From NCBI RefSeq assembly GCF_023272795.1, contig NZ_CP096829.1, positions 372,001 through 436,000 on the forward strand: 64,000 bases of DNA. The letters run 5' to 3'. The stretch is from Flavobacterium humidisoli (lineage in GTDB: Bacteria; Bacteroidota; Bacteroidia; Flavobacteriales; Flavobacteriaceae). Under the pieces are notes generated by a model. That model saw only the letters and a program-made list of their open reading frames with translations. It was not told the origin of the DNA and searched no databases. The position numbers were made by a program, and so were the translations under genes. Positions 49,234 through 58,488 of the stretch are shown here, piece after piece (the stretch's first letter is position 1; every line of letters starts with the position of its first letter).

Positions 49234-49547
49234 GTTATTTTGTTTAAGTGATGCGAATATAACTCATTTTCGCAAAAAAAATGAGCTAAACAATCATAAA
49301 CTAAACATAACAAACAAAACAAAAAGGCGATTTTGCGAAATTCACAATTTTAGTAAAACAAGAATAACCTTTAAATTTTGAAAGTTACTTCACAAAAAAT
49401 TATAAAAATGTCAGATAAAACAATTTTAATCTTTAATTAAAATCATTATTTATAAAAATAAACTTTCAAATTTAAAATTACATCTTAATTTTTTTCTTAC
49501 AAATTGTTTTCTACTACATTTGCCATCCAAATAAAAATTAAATTAAA
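49234..49547. other. 314-nt divergent gap
   Basis: The region is AT-rich and holds no gene. It contains an 8-bp hairpin at 49263-49285 in the likely leader of the S46 gene, and a -7 box for the small beta-barrel gene at 49515-49522. Nothing else stands out. Confidence 0.7.
49515..49522 (+). promoter_or_regulatory. -7 box of the small beta-barrel gene
   Basis: TACATTTG followed by CCATCC, a perfect TAnnTTTG match 25 nt before the ATG. No TTG at the expected -33 distance. Confidence 0.5.
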
Positions 49548-50078
49548 ATGAAAAAATTGTTAGTAGCAGTTGTAATTTTATTTACAACTATCGCAAGTGC
49601 ACAGAAAAACTCTATCCTATTAGGCGGAAATGTTGGATTCTCCTCTGAGAAAATTGGAGAATCAAAACTTGAAAATTTTGAATTTTCTCCAAAAGTTGGA
49701 TATCAGTTTGCTGACCAATGGACAGCTGGAGTTGAAGGTTCTATTGTGAACGTAAAAACAAAAGGAACTGATACAACTGAAAAATATAAAATTGGAGGTT
49801 TTGTACGTTATACTGTACCGCTTTCAGATGTGTTTTCTGTCTTTGGTGATTTAGGTGCTGGATACCAATCTACCAATGTTAATGATGCAAAAGGAATGTA
49901 TGTAAGTCTTACTCCAGCTTTATTCATTAATATGAAAAGAGGATTTGGTTTAAATTTCTCTATTGGAGGAATCAATTACGATAATCTTGATGGAAAAAAT
50001 GATCCAAGACAAGAACGTTTTGGTTTTAACTTTGGAAAGACTTTAAACATCGGAATATCTAAAAACTTTGGATTGTAA
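49548..50078 (+). CDS. Small outer-membrane beta-barrel protein
   Basis: A 176-residue protein with a signal peptide (KKLLVAVVILFTTIASA, then QKN). It then has about eight amphipathic strands separated by glycine-rich turns (SILLGGNVGFSSEK, GYQFADQWTAGVEGSI, GFGLNFSIGGINYD), ending in ISKNFGL with a C-terminal hydrophobic signal. This is the pattern of the OmpW/OmpX-like Bacteroidota beta-barrel family. Function is not known. Monocistronic, with a terminator shared with the convergent obg gene. Confidence 0.8.
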   Translation: MKKLLVAVVILFTTIASAQKNSILLGGNVGFSSEKIGESKLENFEFSPKVGYQFADQWTAGVEGSIVNVKTKGTDTTEKYKIGGFVRYTVPLSDVFSVFGDLGAGYQSTNVNDAKGMYVSLTPALFINMKRGFGLNFSIGGINYDNLDGKNDPRQERFGFNFGKTLNIGISKNFGL

Positions 50079-50131
50079 TTAGACAAGATCTAGCCATCTT
50101 AATTCTTTTTTGTTTTTTCGTGCAAAAAAGT

Positions 50132-50166
50132 AAAAACCCGACAATAACTCGTATTGTCGGGTTTTA
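50132..50166. terminator. Bidirectional terminator between the beta-barrel and obg genes
   Basis: A stem of about 14 bp (50133-50146 with 50152-50165), core CCCGACAATA/TATTGTCGGG, with a 5-nt loop. T-run on both strands. Confidence 0.9.
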
Positions 50167-50185
50167 TATTTTTAGTAAAGTACTT

Positions 50186-51187
50186 TTACTCGTTAAGCAT
50201 TTTCCAAAGTCTATCTTTCAGATCTGTTAAACCTTGCTGGGCAACAGACGAAATAAACATATAAGGAACTCCGTTGAACGAAACATCTAATTCTGCTTTC
50301 AGCTCTGCTTTTAATTCGTCATCCAACATATCGCATTTTGAAATAACAACAAGACGTTCTTTATCCAGCATTTCAGGATTGTATTTCGTTAATTCATTAA
50401 CCAAAATATCATATTCTGCTTTGATATCAGCGGTATCAACTGGAATTAAAAATAATAACGTCGAGTTACGCTCAATATGACGCAAGAAATAATGTCCTAA
50501 ACCTTTTCCTTCGGCAGCACCTTCAATAATTCCAGGAATATCGGCAATTACAAAAGATTGAAAATCTCTATATGCTACAATTCCTAAATTTGGTTTTAAT
50601 GTTGTAAAAGGATAATCTGCAATTTTTGGTTTTGCTGAAGTTAATACAGACAATAAAGTAGATTTTCCAGCATTTGGAAAACCAACCAAACCAACATCGG
50701 CCAAAACTTTAAGTTCAAGAATAACATCCATTTCTATCCCAAGCAAACCTGGCTGTGCGTAACGAGGTGTTTGGTTTGTAGAACTTCTAAAATGCCAGTT
50801 CCCTAAACCTCCCTTTCCTCCTCTTGCAAGAATCTGTTTTTCTCCGTGCTCCGTAATTTCAAAAAGTGTCTCTCCAGTTTCCTTGTCTTTTACAACAGTT
50901 CCTAATGGCACTTCAATGATTTTATCTTCTCCATCTGCACCCGTACTGCGATCGCCACCCCCATCTCCACCGTGACCAGCTTTAATGTGACGTGCAAACT
51001 TTAAATGAAATAATGTCCAGAGTCCTTTATTTCCAACTAAATACACATGTCCTCCACGGCCTCCATCTCCTCCGTCGGGACCTCCTTTTTCAATAAATTT
51101 CTCTCTATGTAAATGCGTAGATCCTTTTCCTCCTTTTCCGGAAGAAACATATATCTTAACGTAGTCTACAAAATTTCCTTCTGTCAT
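50186..51187 (-). CDS. obgE: GTPase Obg/CgtA
   Basis: A 333-residue ribosome-associated GTPase used in 50S maturation and stress control. The N-terminal glycine-rich Obg fold (about 1-158) has [17 protein letters not shown] and [17 protein letters not shown]. The G domain has [12 protein letters not shown] (G1), TTLKPNLG (G2), DIPGIIEGA (G3) and SKCDM (G4). The C-terminal OCT domain of some Obg proteins is absent, as is common in this phylum. The intergenic gap upstream holds an inverted repeat. Confidence 0.96.
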   Translation of the reverse strand: MTEGNFVDYVKIYVSSGKGGKGSTHLHREKFIEKGGPDGGDGGRGGHVYLVGNKGLWTLFHLKFARHIKAGHGGDGGGDRSTGADGEDKIIEVPLGTVVKDKETGETLFEITEHGEKQILARGGKGGLGNWHFRSSTNQTPRYAQPGLLGIEMDVILELKVLADVGLVGFPNAGKSTLLSVLTSAKPKIADYPFTTLKPNLGIVAYRDFQSFVIADIPGIIEGAAEGKGLGHYFLRHIERNSTLLFLIPVDTADIKAEYDILVNELTKYNPEMLDKERLVVISKCDMLDDELKAELKAELDVSFNGVPYMFISSVAQQGLTDLKDRLWKMLNE

Positions 51188-51203
51188 TTTCTTTGTTTAT
51201 GTA

Positions 51204-51278
51204 AAGTTTCAAGTTTCAGCTTTCAGCTTTCAGGTTATGCATTACGCAACTTGAAACTTAAAACCTGAAACTTAAAAC
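51204..51278. repeat. Intergenic inverted repeat, GTTTCAGGTTTCA family (second copy)
   Basis: TTTCAAG/TTTCAGC/TTTCAGG units at 51204-51236 are complementary to ACTTGAAACTTAAAACCTGAAAC units at 51248-51278. Same family as 2795-2862, filling the gap between the CBS-domain gene and obg. Confidence 0.7.
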
Positions 51279-51287
51279 AAATTTTCT

Positions 51288-52562
51288 CTACTCTTTCAAT
51301 GCTCTCACAAGCACTTTGTCAATCTTAACTCCGTCCATATCGATTACTTCTAAGACGAATTTCTGCCAAACTAATTTTTCGCCTTCTTTTGGAATATGAG
51401 AAAGCTCAGTCATAATCATTCCGCTTACAGTGTTTACTTCGTAATCGTTTGTTAGTTCGTCTAACTCGAAATAAGTTAAGAAATCGTGTAACGAATAATG
51501 TCCGTCAACCAGCCATGAACCGTCTTCTCTTTCTATAAGCTGGAATTCATCTTTATAAAACTCAGATGCATCTCCAACTAAAGCTTCTAGAATATCATTC
51601 AAAGTAATTAAACCTTGAAAAACACCATATTCATCAGAAACTAAAGCGTAATGAACTCCCGTTTTCTTGAAATTTTCTAAAGCTTTATAGGCTGTTGTTT
51701 GCTCCATTAAATAAGGTGCATCAGAAACTATTCCTGACAAATCAAAATTATCGTTTTCGATGTTAGCAAAAATATTTTTAAGCGTTACAACTCCAACAAT
51801 ATCATCATAATTATCGTTGTAAACTGGATAAACAGTGTGCAGATCCTGAACTACCAATTCTTTGATCTTTTCTCTGTCTGCTTTTAATGGAAGCATATCA
51901 ACAGATTTTCTGTGCGTCATTAACGAACTTACTTTTCTATCTCCGATATGGAAAACACGCTCCACAATATCTTGCTCTATTTCCTGAACCTCTCCTACTT
52001 CTGTACCTTCTTTAATAATGGCTTTAATTTCTTCTTCTGTAACTTTTCCGTCAGCAGTTGGCTTTATCTGAAAAACATTCAGCAAAAAATCTGTTGATGA
52101 AGTTAAAAGCCAAATAAATGGCGCCGTAATAATCGAAACCACTTTCATTGGCATTGCAACCATTTTAGCAATAGCTTCCGGATAATTTAATCCGATTCGT
52201 TTTGGAAGTAATTCTCCCAAAACCAATGAGAAAAAAGTTAAAACTACCACTACAATTCCAACTGCAATTGAATGTGCATAAGGTTTAAGAGCTACAAAAC
52301 CTGCCACAAAAAGCTCTACATCGGCAGTGATTTTGTCACCAGAATAAATACCCGTCAAAATTCCGATTAAGGTAATTCCGATTTGTACAGTAGATAAAAA
52401 TTTATTTGGGGAATTGGCTAAATCGAGTGCCGTTTTAGCACTTTTGTTGCCTTTTTTCGCTGCTGTTTCAAGCCTGTTTTTACGGGCCGAAATCAAGGCG
52501 ATTTCAGACATGGAGAAAACTCCGTTTAATAGAATTAGAAAAAATATAATTAGTATTTCCAA
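51288..52562 (-). CDS. CNNM/CorC-type membrane protein with CBS domains
   Basis: A 424-residue protein. The N-terminal DUF21 (CNNM transmembrane) domain (about 1-195) has three or four membrane segments and MSEIALISARKNRLE. Two CBS domains (about 205-330) contain VMTHRK-like SSLMTHRKSVDML and VVTLKNIF. The C-terminal CorC_HlyC domain is about 345-420. Such proteins are annotated as hemolysins but more likely act in Mg or Co transport and sensing. The start is TTG: no ATG lies nearby and MEILIIFFLILLNGVFS fits the family N-terminus. Confidence 0.88.
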   Translation of the reverse strand: MEILIIFFLILLNGVFSMSEIALISARKNRLETAAKKGNKSAKTALDLANSPNKFLSTVQIGITLIGILTGIYSGDKITADVELFVAGFVALKPYAHSIAVGIVVVVLTFFSLVLGELLPKRIGLNYPEAIAKMVAMPMKVVSIITAPFIWLLTSSTDFLLNVFQIKPTADGKVTEEEIKAIIKEGTEVGEVQEIEQDIVERVFHIGDRKVSSLMTHRKSVDMLPLKADREKIKELVVQDLHTVYPVYNDNYDDIVGVVTLKNIFANIENDNFDLSGIVSDAPYLMEQTTAYKALENFKKTGVHYALVSDEYGVFQGLITLNDILEALVGDASEFYKDEFQLIEREDGSWLVDGHYSLHDFLTYFELDELTNDYEVNTVSGMIMTELSHIPKEGEKLVWQKFVLEVIDMDGVKIDKVLVRALKE

Positions 52563-52721
52563 TTGATAGGGGATTCGTTAAAAAATGGTCTCGTTAAATG
52601 CAATTTGTGTTCAATTTATTAAGGCTGTCAATTAAAAAACTAATTTTTCTAACCCAAAAACATTGATTGTCAAAAACATTTGAAAAGCTCGTTTTAGAGT
52701 TAGAAAAATAGTTTTTTTGAG

Positions 52722-52737
52722 CCCGATAATTATCGGG
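52722..52737. repeat. 16-bp perfect palindrome
   Basis: CCCGATAATTATCGGG, a perfect palindrome, stands alone in the 198-nt gap between the CBS-domain gene and adk. No T-run follows on the minus strand. It could be a protein-binding site or a dispersed element. Confidence 0.5.
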
Positions 52738-52760
52738 GTAACGTACAGCTTAAAAAGCTT

Positions 52761-53333
52761 CTACAAATTATCTATAACTGACGTTAAGCGCTCTGTAATT
52801 TGTTCAATAGTTCCGATACCGTCTACGGCATGAAATTTATTTTGTTCTTTGTAATATCCAATAAGCGGAGCTGTTTTCTCATTATATTCTTGATATCTTA
52901 CACGAATTTTTTCTTCGTCTTGATCATCAGCTCTTCCGCTTGTTTTTCCTCTTTCTAATAAACGTGCTACCAAAATCTCATCATCAGCTTCTAAAGCGAT
53001 TGTTGCTGTTACGCTTGACCCGATTGTTGGTAAAAATTTATCTAAAGCTTCTGCCTGATTGATTGTTCTTGGATAACCGTCAAACAAAAATCCTGCAGTA
53101 TCTGGATGTTTTTTAACCTCATCAATTAACATTGCAGTTGTTACTTCGCAAGGAACTAATTCTCCATTGTCCATAAAAACTCTTGCTTTTTTTCCTAGTT
53201 CAGTATCATTTTTTAAATTGAAACGAAAAATATCTCCTGTTGAAAGGTGTGTTAAATTATATTTTTCTTTTAAAAATTCTGCCTGAGTTCCTTTTCCTGC
53301 ACCAGGCTTTCCAAATAAAACGATGTTAATCAT
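52761..53333 (-). CDS. adk: Adenylate kinase
   Basis: A 190-residue, short-type enzyme (ATP + AMP to 2 ADP). The P-loop is GKPGAGKGTQ, followed by HLSTGDIFR (AMP binding), FDGYPRTINQAE and LLERGKTSGRADDQ. The zinc-binding LID of longer bacterial forms is missing. Outside the ribosomal operon, unlike many bacteria. It lies 66 nt after hpt with no promoter match in between, so hpt-adk may form an operon. Confidence 0.96.
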   Translation of the reverse strand: MINIVLFGKPGAGKGTQAEFLKEKYNLTHLSTGDIFRFNLKNDTELGKKARVFMDNGELVPCEVTTAMLIDEVKKHPDTAGFLFDGYPRTINQAEALDKFLPTIGSSVTATIALEADDEILVARLLERGKTSGRADDQDEEKIRVRYQEYNEKTAPLIGYYKEQNKFHAVDGIGTIEQITERLTSVIDNL

Positions 53334-53399
53334 AATTGAAATGAGTGTTGTTACTTCTGTCTTTCAGAAGTCTTTAAATGAATATTTAGTTGTGTTTTG

Positions 53400-53930
53400 T
53401 TATTCTGCTAATTTGTAAACTTCAGTTAGGTTTCTTCCAAGACCATCGTAGTCTAAACCGTAACCTACAATAAATTTATTCGGAATTCTAATTCCGATAT
53501 AATCTATTTTTATATCTTTTTTATACGCTTCTGGTTTAAAAAACAATGTCGCAATTTTAAAATGCTTTACATTCTGCGCTTTAAACAAATGCTTTAATTC
53601 TTCGATTGTGTTTCCAGTATCAATAATATCTTCGATAATAATTACCGTTCTTCCAGATAAATCTTGATTAATTCCAATTAGTTCTTTAACCGAATTTGTT
53701 GTTTCAGTTCCTTCATACGATGCCATTTTGATAAACGAAACCTCGCACGGTTTTTTATATTTTTTCAAAAAATCTGACACTACCATAAAAGCGCCATTCA
53801 AAACTCCAATAAAAATTGGCGTATCATCTCCAAAATCATCTTCGACCTGAGCCACTATTTTAGTCAAAGCAAAATCAATTTCTTTAGCCGAAATAAACGG
53901 AACAAATTGTTTATCGTGAAGTTGTATCAT
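53400..53930 (-). CDS. hpt: Hypoxanthine phosphoribosyltransferase
   Basis: A 176-residue purine-salvage enzyme that makes IMP from hypoxanthine and PRPP. The PRPP-binding signature is VIIIEDIIDTGNTI. FIGVLNGAFMVVSDFL and the C-terminal VGYGLDYDGLGRNLTEVYKL are also typical. It is grouped with adk, consistent with nucleotide salvage. A TATCTTTG box lies upstream. Confidence 0.95.
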   Translation of the reverse strand: MIQLHDKQFVPFISAKEIDFALTKIVAQVEDDFGDDTPIFIGVLNGAFMVVSDFLKKYKKPCEVSFIKMASYEGTETTNSVKELIGINQDLSGRTVIIIEDIIDTGNTIEELKHLFKAQNVKHFKIATLFFKPEAYKKDIKIDYIGIRIPNKFIVGYGLDYDGLGRNLTEVYKLAE

Positions 53931-53954
53931 TATTTTTCATTTTAAAATAATGGA

Positions 53955-53962
53955 CAAAGATA
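53955..53962 (-). promoter_or_regulatory. -7 box of hpt
   Basis: Minus-strand TATCTTTG, a perfect match about 24 nt upstream of the ATG. A TTTTG lies 26 nt further upstream (53989-53993), longer than the usual spacing. Confidence 0.45.
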
Positions 53963-54116
53963 AAGAATTAGAACTTAACTGCTTCTATCAAAATAGACTG
54001 TATCGAGATATTTTTTAAGAATGTTAAATATCAGTTAATGTTTACAAATTATTTTTTGAGACTATTCGAATTTTAAGTAAATTGTTGTCCTATAATTATT
54101 TAACTCCAAAAAACCA

Positions 54117-55391
54117 ATGAAAAAATCCTTAACCTTATTTTCAATCCCATTATTAGCCTTAATGACTGCCTGCAATGGGCAAGTAAAAAAAGAAGAAAAA
54201 GAAGCTTTGGCGAAACAGCCGGGCAATGTTGTAAAAACCGCTATTGGAGATATTAAGCTTCCTCCGCCTTACGCAACCGAATCTAAAACCAACAATAGTA
54301 AAGTGGTTGGCTGGCCTACTGGCAAAACTCCAAAAGCTCCTGAAGGTTTTACCGTAACCAAATTTGCTGACGGATTTGAGAATCCGCGTTGGACTTATAT
54401 TGCGCCAAACCAAGATATTTTTGTGGTCGAAAGCGGAACTCGTACCAGCAAAAATCAAATTACAGTTTTAAGAGATAAAGACAAAGATGGAAAATTTGAA
54501 ACGAGAGAAGTTTTTATTTCTGGACTAAACAAACCTTTCGGAATGCTGGTTCTTAAAGACTTTTTCTACATTGCCAATACCGACGGATTATACCGTTATC
54601 CTTATAAAAACAATCCACTTAAGTTAGAAACTAAAGGCGAAAAAATCCTTGAACTTCCTGCAGGAGGTTACAACAATCACTGGACTAGAAATTTATTGGC
54701 AGGTCCCGACGGAAACAAAATTTACGTTTCTGTAGGTTCTGGCAGTAATGTTGGCGAAAACGGAATGGACAAAGAAGTGCGTCGTGCAGCGATTTTAGAA
54801 ATTAATCCTGACGGAACTGGAGAAAAAATCTTCGCTTCGGGTCTTAGAAATCCAGTGGGAATGGACTGGAATCCTGCCAACAAAGAACTGTGGACAGCTG
54901 TAAATGAACGCGACGAATTGGGCGACGACTTAGTTCCAGATTATATTACAAGCGTAAAAAAAGATGGTTTCTACGGATGGCCGTATTCTTATTTTGGAAG
55001 TATTCCTGATCCAAGATTGAAAGGTGAAAGAAAAGATTTGGTTGAAAAAGCTATTGTCCCTGATGTTCCTGTAGGTTCTCATACTGCTTCTTTAGGGTTG
55101 GCTTTTTATACTAAAGATGCTTTTCCTGCAAAATATAAAAACGGCGCTTTTGTAGGTCAGCATGGTTCTTGGAACCGCTCTAAAATTTCTGGCTATAAAG
55201 TCCTTTTTGTTCCTTTTAAAGATGGAAAACCTTCAGGAAAACCAGAAGATTTTTTAACCGGATTTACTTCTGATGAAAACAAAGCAGAAGTTTACGGACG
55301 TCCAGTTGCTGTAACAGTTATGAATGACGGATCGCTTTTGGTAAATGACGACAGTAGTAATACTATTTGGAAGGTTACAGCGAAGAAATAA
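54117..55391 (+). CDS. Sorbosone-dehydrogenase-like (PQQ-type) lipoprotein
   Basis: A 424-residue lipoprotein (lipobox LLALMTAC, Cys19). The rest is a six-bladed beta-propeller of the soluble glucose/sorbosone dehydrogenase family: FADGFENPRWTYIAPNQDIFVVES, SGLNKPFGM, GGYNNHWTRNL, ASGLRNPVGMDWNPA, and GQHGSWNRSKISGYKV near the end. PQQ- and Ca-binding positions are plausible, but I cannot check each residue. It is likely periplasmic or surface-anchored. It is in the same direction as a TonB receptor 214 nt downstream, beyond an intergenic repeat. Enzyme activity is inferred from family only. Confidence 0.8.
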   Translation: MKKSLTLFSIPLLALMTACNGQVKKEEKEALAKQPGNVVKTAIGDIKLPPPYATESKTNNSKVVGWPTGKTPKAPEGFTVTKFADGFENPRWTYIAPNQDIFVVESGTRTSKNQITVLRDKDKDGKFETREVFISGLNKPFGMLVLKDFFYIANTDGLYRYPYKNNPLKLETKGEKILELPAGGYNNHWTRNLLAGPDGNKIYVSVGSGSNVGENGMDKEVRRAAILEINPDGTGEKIFASGLRNPVGMDWNPANKELWTAVNERDELGDDLVPDYITSVKKDGFYGWPYSYFGSIPDPRLKGERKDLVEKAIVPDVPVGSHTASLGLAFYTKDAFPAKYKNGAFVGQHGSWNRSKISGYKVLFVPFKDGKPSGKPEDFLTGFTSDENKAEVYGRPVAVTVMNDGSLLVNDDSSNTIWKVTAKK

Positions 55392-55397
55392 AAAAAC

Positions 55398-55590
55398 TAA
55401 ATTCCAAACTAAAAATTCCAAATTCCAACTATAAAAAGATTTTAAACACATAGAGACATAGATTTTTGTTTAAAAAGAAGTTACTATAATAATTGAAACG
55501 CCTTTTTTGCCTCAATCAATGCTGTGTTTCTATGTGTTAAAATAAATCCCAATACTAATCTGTTCAGATTAAATTCCAAACTCCAAGAAT
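55398..55590. repeat. Composite intergenic repeat: AAATTCCAA units flanking an ACACATAG inverted repeat
   Basis: AAATTCCAA units occur at about 55398-55430 and 55571-55590. Between them, 55443-55461 is the near-complement of 55522-55539 (ACACATAGAGACATAG versus CTGTGTTTCTATGTGT). No coding potential is seen in the 214-nt gap. Confidence 0.65.
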
Positions 55591-55605
55591 TGCTACATAA
55601 AATAT

Positions 55606-57708
55606 ATGTTTTTAAAAAAATACTATTTTCTAATTATTGTTTTTTCGATTTTACAAAATCTCATTGCACAAGAAAAAGAAGTCCAAAATATTGATTCTGT
55701 CAAAACTCAAAAACTGAACGAAGTTTTAATAAGTCCGCTTCATATCAATCGTGATTTACAGAATAGTCCCGCATCGATTGGCATTTTATCCGAAAAAGAA
55801 TTACTTCGAAATAACACTACAGACATTAGCAATGTCATTAATACAATTCCTGGCGTTTTTATGCAATCGTCAAATATCACGACAACCCGAATTTCGATTC
55901 GCGGAATCGGTGCGAGAACTCCTTACGGGACGAATAAAATCAGAGCTTTTTACGGAAGCATTTCGCTGACATCTGGAAACAGCGAAACGGTAATTGACGA
56001 TATTGATCTTCAAAACATCAATCAACTTGAAGTTATAAAAGGACCGCTTTCGAGTATTTATGGAGCGGGTTTGGGTGGCGCGATTTTAATTTCTCCTCAA
56101 ACATTAAAAAAAGGCGAATATCAAGCCGAAATGAGTTCTGTTTTTGGTTCTTTTGGATTACTGAAAAACAGAGTCAGTTTTGATTTGAATGAAAAAAGCT
56201 CTTCTTTAAGTCTGAATTATCACAATTTAAAAACAGATGGCTGGCGCGAAAACAGCGCTTATAATCGCGAAGGAATTACACTTTCTGGAGAATTATTCCG
56301 AAAGAAAAACAGCAAACTGACTTACTTTTCGAATTATACTTATTTGAAAGCTTATATTCCAAGTTCCATAAACAAAACGGCTTTCGACAATAATCCGCAA
56401 TCAGGCGCACCCACGTGGGTCGCTTCAAAAGGTTTTAAAGAATATAAATCGACTCTTGGCGGATTGGCTTATGATTTCAAAATAAACGACCACCTCAACA
56501 ATTCGACTTCTGTTTTTATTAATTATAAAGACAGCAACGAACCACGTCCTTTTGATATTTTACGCCAATATACTTTTGCATCAGGCTTGAGAACTCAATT
56601 TTCAGGAGATTTTACAATCGGAAAAATCAACAATCAATTTATCGGCGGAATTGAATATTTCAGAGATAATTATAGCGGAAATACTTTCGAAAATCTCTAT
56701 CAGCAAAATAATGGAAATGGAAGTTTGCAAGGCGATCAACTTACAGCAATTGATCAAAAAAGAGATTTTTACAATATCTTTTCTCAAATTCGAACTTTAC
56801 TTTCTGATCGATTTGAAATTCAAGCAGGATTAAATTACAACAAAACCAAATTTGAACTTCTGAATGATTTTCCCGCTTCCGCGAATAATCCGAAGGAAAA
56901 ATATAGTTATGACGGGATTTTTTCGCCACAACTTTCTTTTTTGTACAAACCGAATGAAGTTCGAACTTTTTACTTTTCTGTAAGCCGAGGATTTTCTCTT
57001 CCTGCAACCGAAGAAACTTTAACCTCAACAGGAAACATTAATCCAGACATTAAACCCGAAACAGGTTATAATTTTGAATTGGGCGGAAAATTGCATTTCT
57101 TCAACAAAAAACTTTATACACAAATTGCCATTTACCGAATGGAAATTAAAGATTTATTGGTTGCGAAAAGAATTGGTGACGATCAATACGAAGGCGTAAA
57201 TGCTGGAAAAACTTTTCATGAAGGAATCGAAATTTCATTAAACCACAATTGGCCAATCAATCAAACTTTTAATTTAAATTCTTATGTTGGAACTTCAATC
57301 GGAAATTATGAATTCAAAGAATTTGTCGACAACGGAAATGATTATTCTGGAAACAAATTAACTGGAGTTCCCGCAAATACAGCAAGCGCTGGTTTTATTC
57401 TAAACACAAATTCAGGGTTTTATCTTTCAGCCGATTTTCAGTTCACAGATAAAATCCCAATGAATGATTCAAATGCCAATTTTTCAGATTCTTATTCTCT
57501 TTTGAATTTAAAAACTGGTTATCAATTCGAAATTCTATCGGGTTTAAAAGCACATTTTGATGCTGGCGTAAATAACATAACAAATGAAAAGTACGCTTCG
57601 ATGATTCTTACCAACGCAACTGCAGTAGGAAATGCACAGCCAAGATTTTATTACCCAGGCTTACCAATAAATTATTACGGAATTATCTCATTAAATTACT
57701 TATTTTAG
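55606..57708 (+). CDS. TonB-dependent receptor
   Basis: A 700-residue outer-membrane receptor with a signal peptide (to about residue 22, LIAQ). It has no CarboxypepD_reg domain. The plug begins at about residue 45 (NSPASIGILSEKELLRN) and has ISIRGIGARTPYGTNKI, INQLEVIKGPLSSIYGAGLGGAI. The 22-strand barrel follows, with LNYNKTKFEL and the terminal GIISLNYLF. This resembles siderophore or metal receptors more than SusC. The substrate is unknown. It follows a sorbosone-dehydrogenase-like gene and precedes a helical-protein gene by 24 nt. Confidence 0.88.
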   Translation: MFLKKYYFLIIVFSILQNLIAQEKEVQNIDSVKTQKLNEVLISPLHINRDLQNSPASIGILSEKELLRNNTTDISNVINTIPGVFMQSSNITTTRISIRGIGARTPYGTNKIRAFYGSISLTSGNSETVIDDIDLQNINQLEVIKGPLSSIYGAGLGGAILISPQTLKKGEYQAEMSSVFGSFGLLKNRVSFDLNEKSSSLSLNYHNLKTDGWRENSAYNREGITLSGELFRKKNSKLTYFSNYTYLKAYIPSSINKTAFDNNPQSGAPTWVASKGFKEYKSTLGGLAYDFKINDHLNNSTSVFINYKDSNEPRPFDILRQYTFASGLRTQFSGDFTIGKINNQFIGGIEYFRDNYSGNTFENLYQQNNGNGSLQGDQLTAIDQKRDFYNIFSQIRTLLSDRFEIQAGLNYNKTKFELLNDFPASANNPKEKYSYDGIFSPQLSFLYKPNEVRTFYFSVSRGFSLPATEETLTSTGNINPDIKPETGYNFELGGKLHFFNKKLYTQIAIYRMEIKDLLVAKRIGDDQYEGVNAGKTFHEGIEISLNHNWPINQTFNLNSYVGTSIGNYEFKEFVDNGNDYSGNKLTGVPANTASAGFILNTNSGFYLSADFQFTDKIPMNDSNANFSDSYSLLNLKTGYQFEILSGLKAHFDAGVNNITNEKYASMILTNATAVGNAQPRFYYPGLPINYYGIISLNYLF

Positions 57709-57732
57709 CCTTGTATTAAATACCAAAAAACG

Positions 57733-58284
57733 ATGCCGTCTGAATTGCAAAAAAAATTGGATTACGTAAATGCTTATAGAGAAAACCGTCTCAAGGCAGC
57801 GCAAGATGTTTTAGAAAACCATTCACTTTATAAAGAATTGGTTTCGATTTGCTTTTCTCCCCAAGACAAAAACAATCATAAAGCCTGCTGGATTTTGGAA
57901 TTTGTTTCTTATGAAGAATTAAATTGGCTTCAGCCTCATCTCGATTTTTTCTGTTCCAACTTGAAAGTTTTAAAAGATGAAAGTTCGCTTCGCCCAATTG
58001 CAAAAGTGGTACAGCTTCTTATAAAATCACATTACAAGAAAAATGAAAACTGCATTAAACTTTCTGAAGAAAATCTACAAGACTGTATTGAAGCAAGTTT
58101 TGACTGGCTAATAAGTGATGTTAAAGTCGCAACAAAAGCCTATTCCATTAGAACTTTATACATTCTAGGAAATCATTACGATTGGATTCATCCTGAACTA
58201 AAAGTGATTATTGACAAAGATTTCGGAGATCATTCTGCTGCTTATAAAGCCGTCGCAAAAGAAGTTTTGAAAAAAATAAAATAG
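57733..58284 (+). CDS. Helical-repeat protein of unknown function
   Basis: A 183-residue cytoplasmic protein, almost entirely helical, with regularly spaced amphipathic helices (NNHKACWILEFVSYEELNWL, SLRPIAKVVQLLIKS, VATKAYSIRTLYILGNHY) like HEAT or DNA-alkylation-repeat proteins. Such proteins from flavobacteria may appear annotated as adenylosuccinate lyase, but no lyase signature (such as GSSxMPxKxN) is present, and I do not support that name. Its position 223 nt before purK may explain the label. Function unknown. Confidence 0.65.
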   Translation: MPSELQKKLDYVNAYRENRLKAAQDVLENHSLYKELVSICFSPQDKNNHKACWILEFVSYEELNWLQPHLDFFCSNLKVLKDESSLRPIAKVVQLLIKSHYKKNENCIKLSEENLQDCIEASFDWLISDVKVATKAYSIRTLYILGNHYDWIHPELKVIIDKDFGDHSAAYKAVAKEVLKKIK

Positions 58285-58289
58285 GTTTA

Positions 58290-58445
58290 GCCACAGATTA
58301 AAAGGATTAGAATGATTTATACTTTCTTTTTTTTCGCCACAAATTACACGAATTAGCACAAATTTTTCACGCAATGCAATTCGTATAAATTCGTGTAATC
58401 CGTGGCAACTTAAAAAATTCATTTTTAATCCTTTTAATCTGTTGC
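58290..58445. repeat. Nested intergenic inverted repeat between the helical-protein gene and purK
   Basis: Outer arms 58290-58309 and 58426-58445 match in 19 of 20 positions (GCCACAGATTAAAAGGATTA). Inner arms 58336-58354 and 58388-58406 match in 17 of 19 (GCCACAAATTACACGAATT). Two different inverted repeats are therefore nested in one 156-nt element with no reading frame. Confidence 0.8.
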
Positions 58446-58457
58446 AAAAACTAAATT

Positions 58458-58488
58458 TTGGCTAAAAAAAGATTAAAAGGTATCTTTG
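58458..58488 (+). promoter_or_regulatory. purK promoter
   Basis: TTG (58458-58460, as TTTTG), 20 nt, then TATCTTTG (58481-58488). Perfect boxes and spacing. The ATG follows 18 nt after the -7 box. This also shows that the TTG at 58486 is promoter and not a start codon. Confidence 0.75.
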
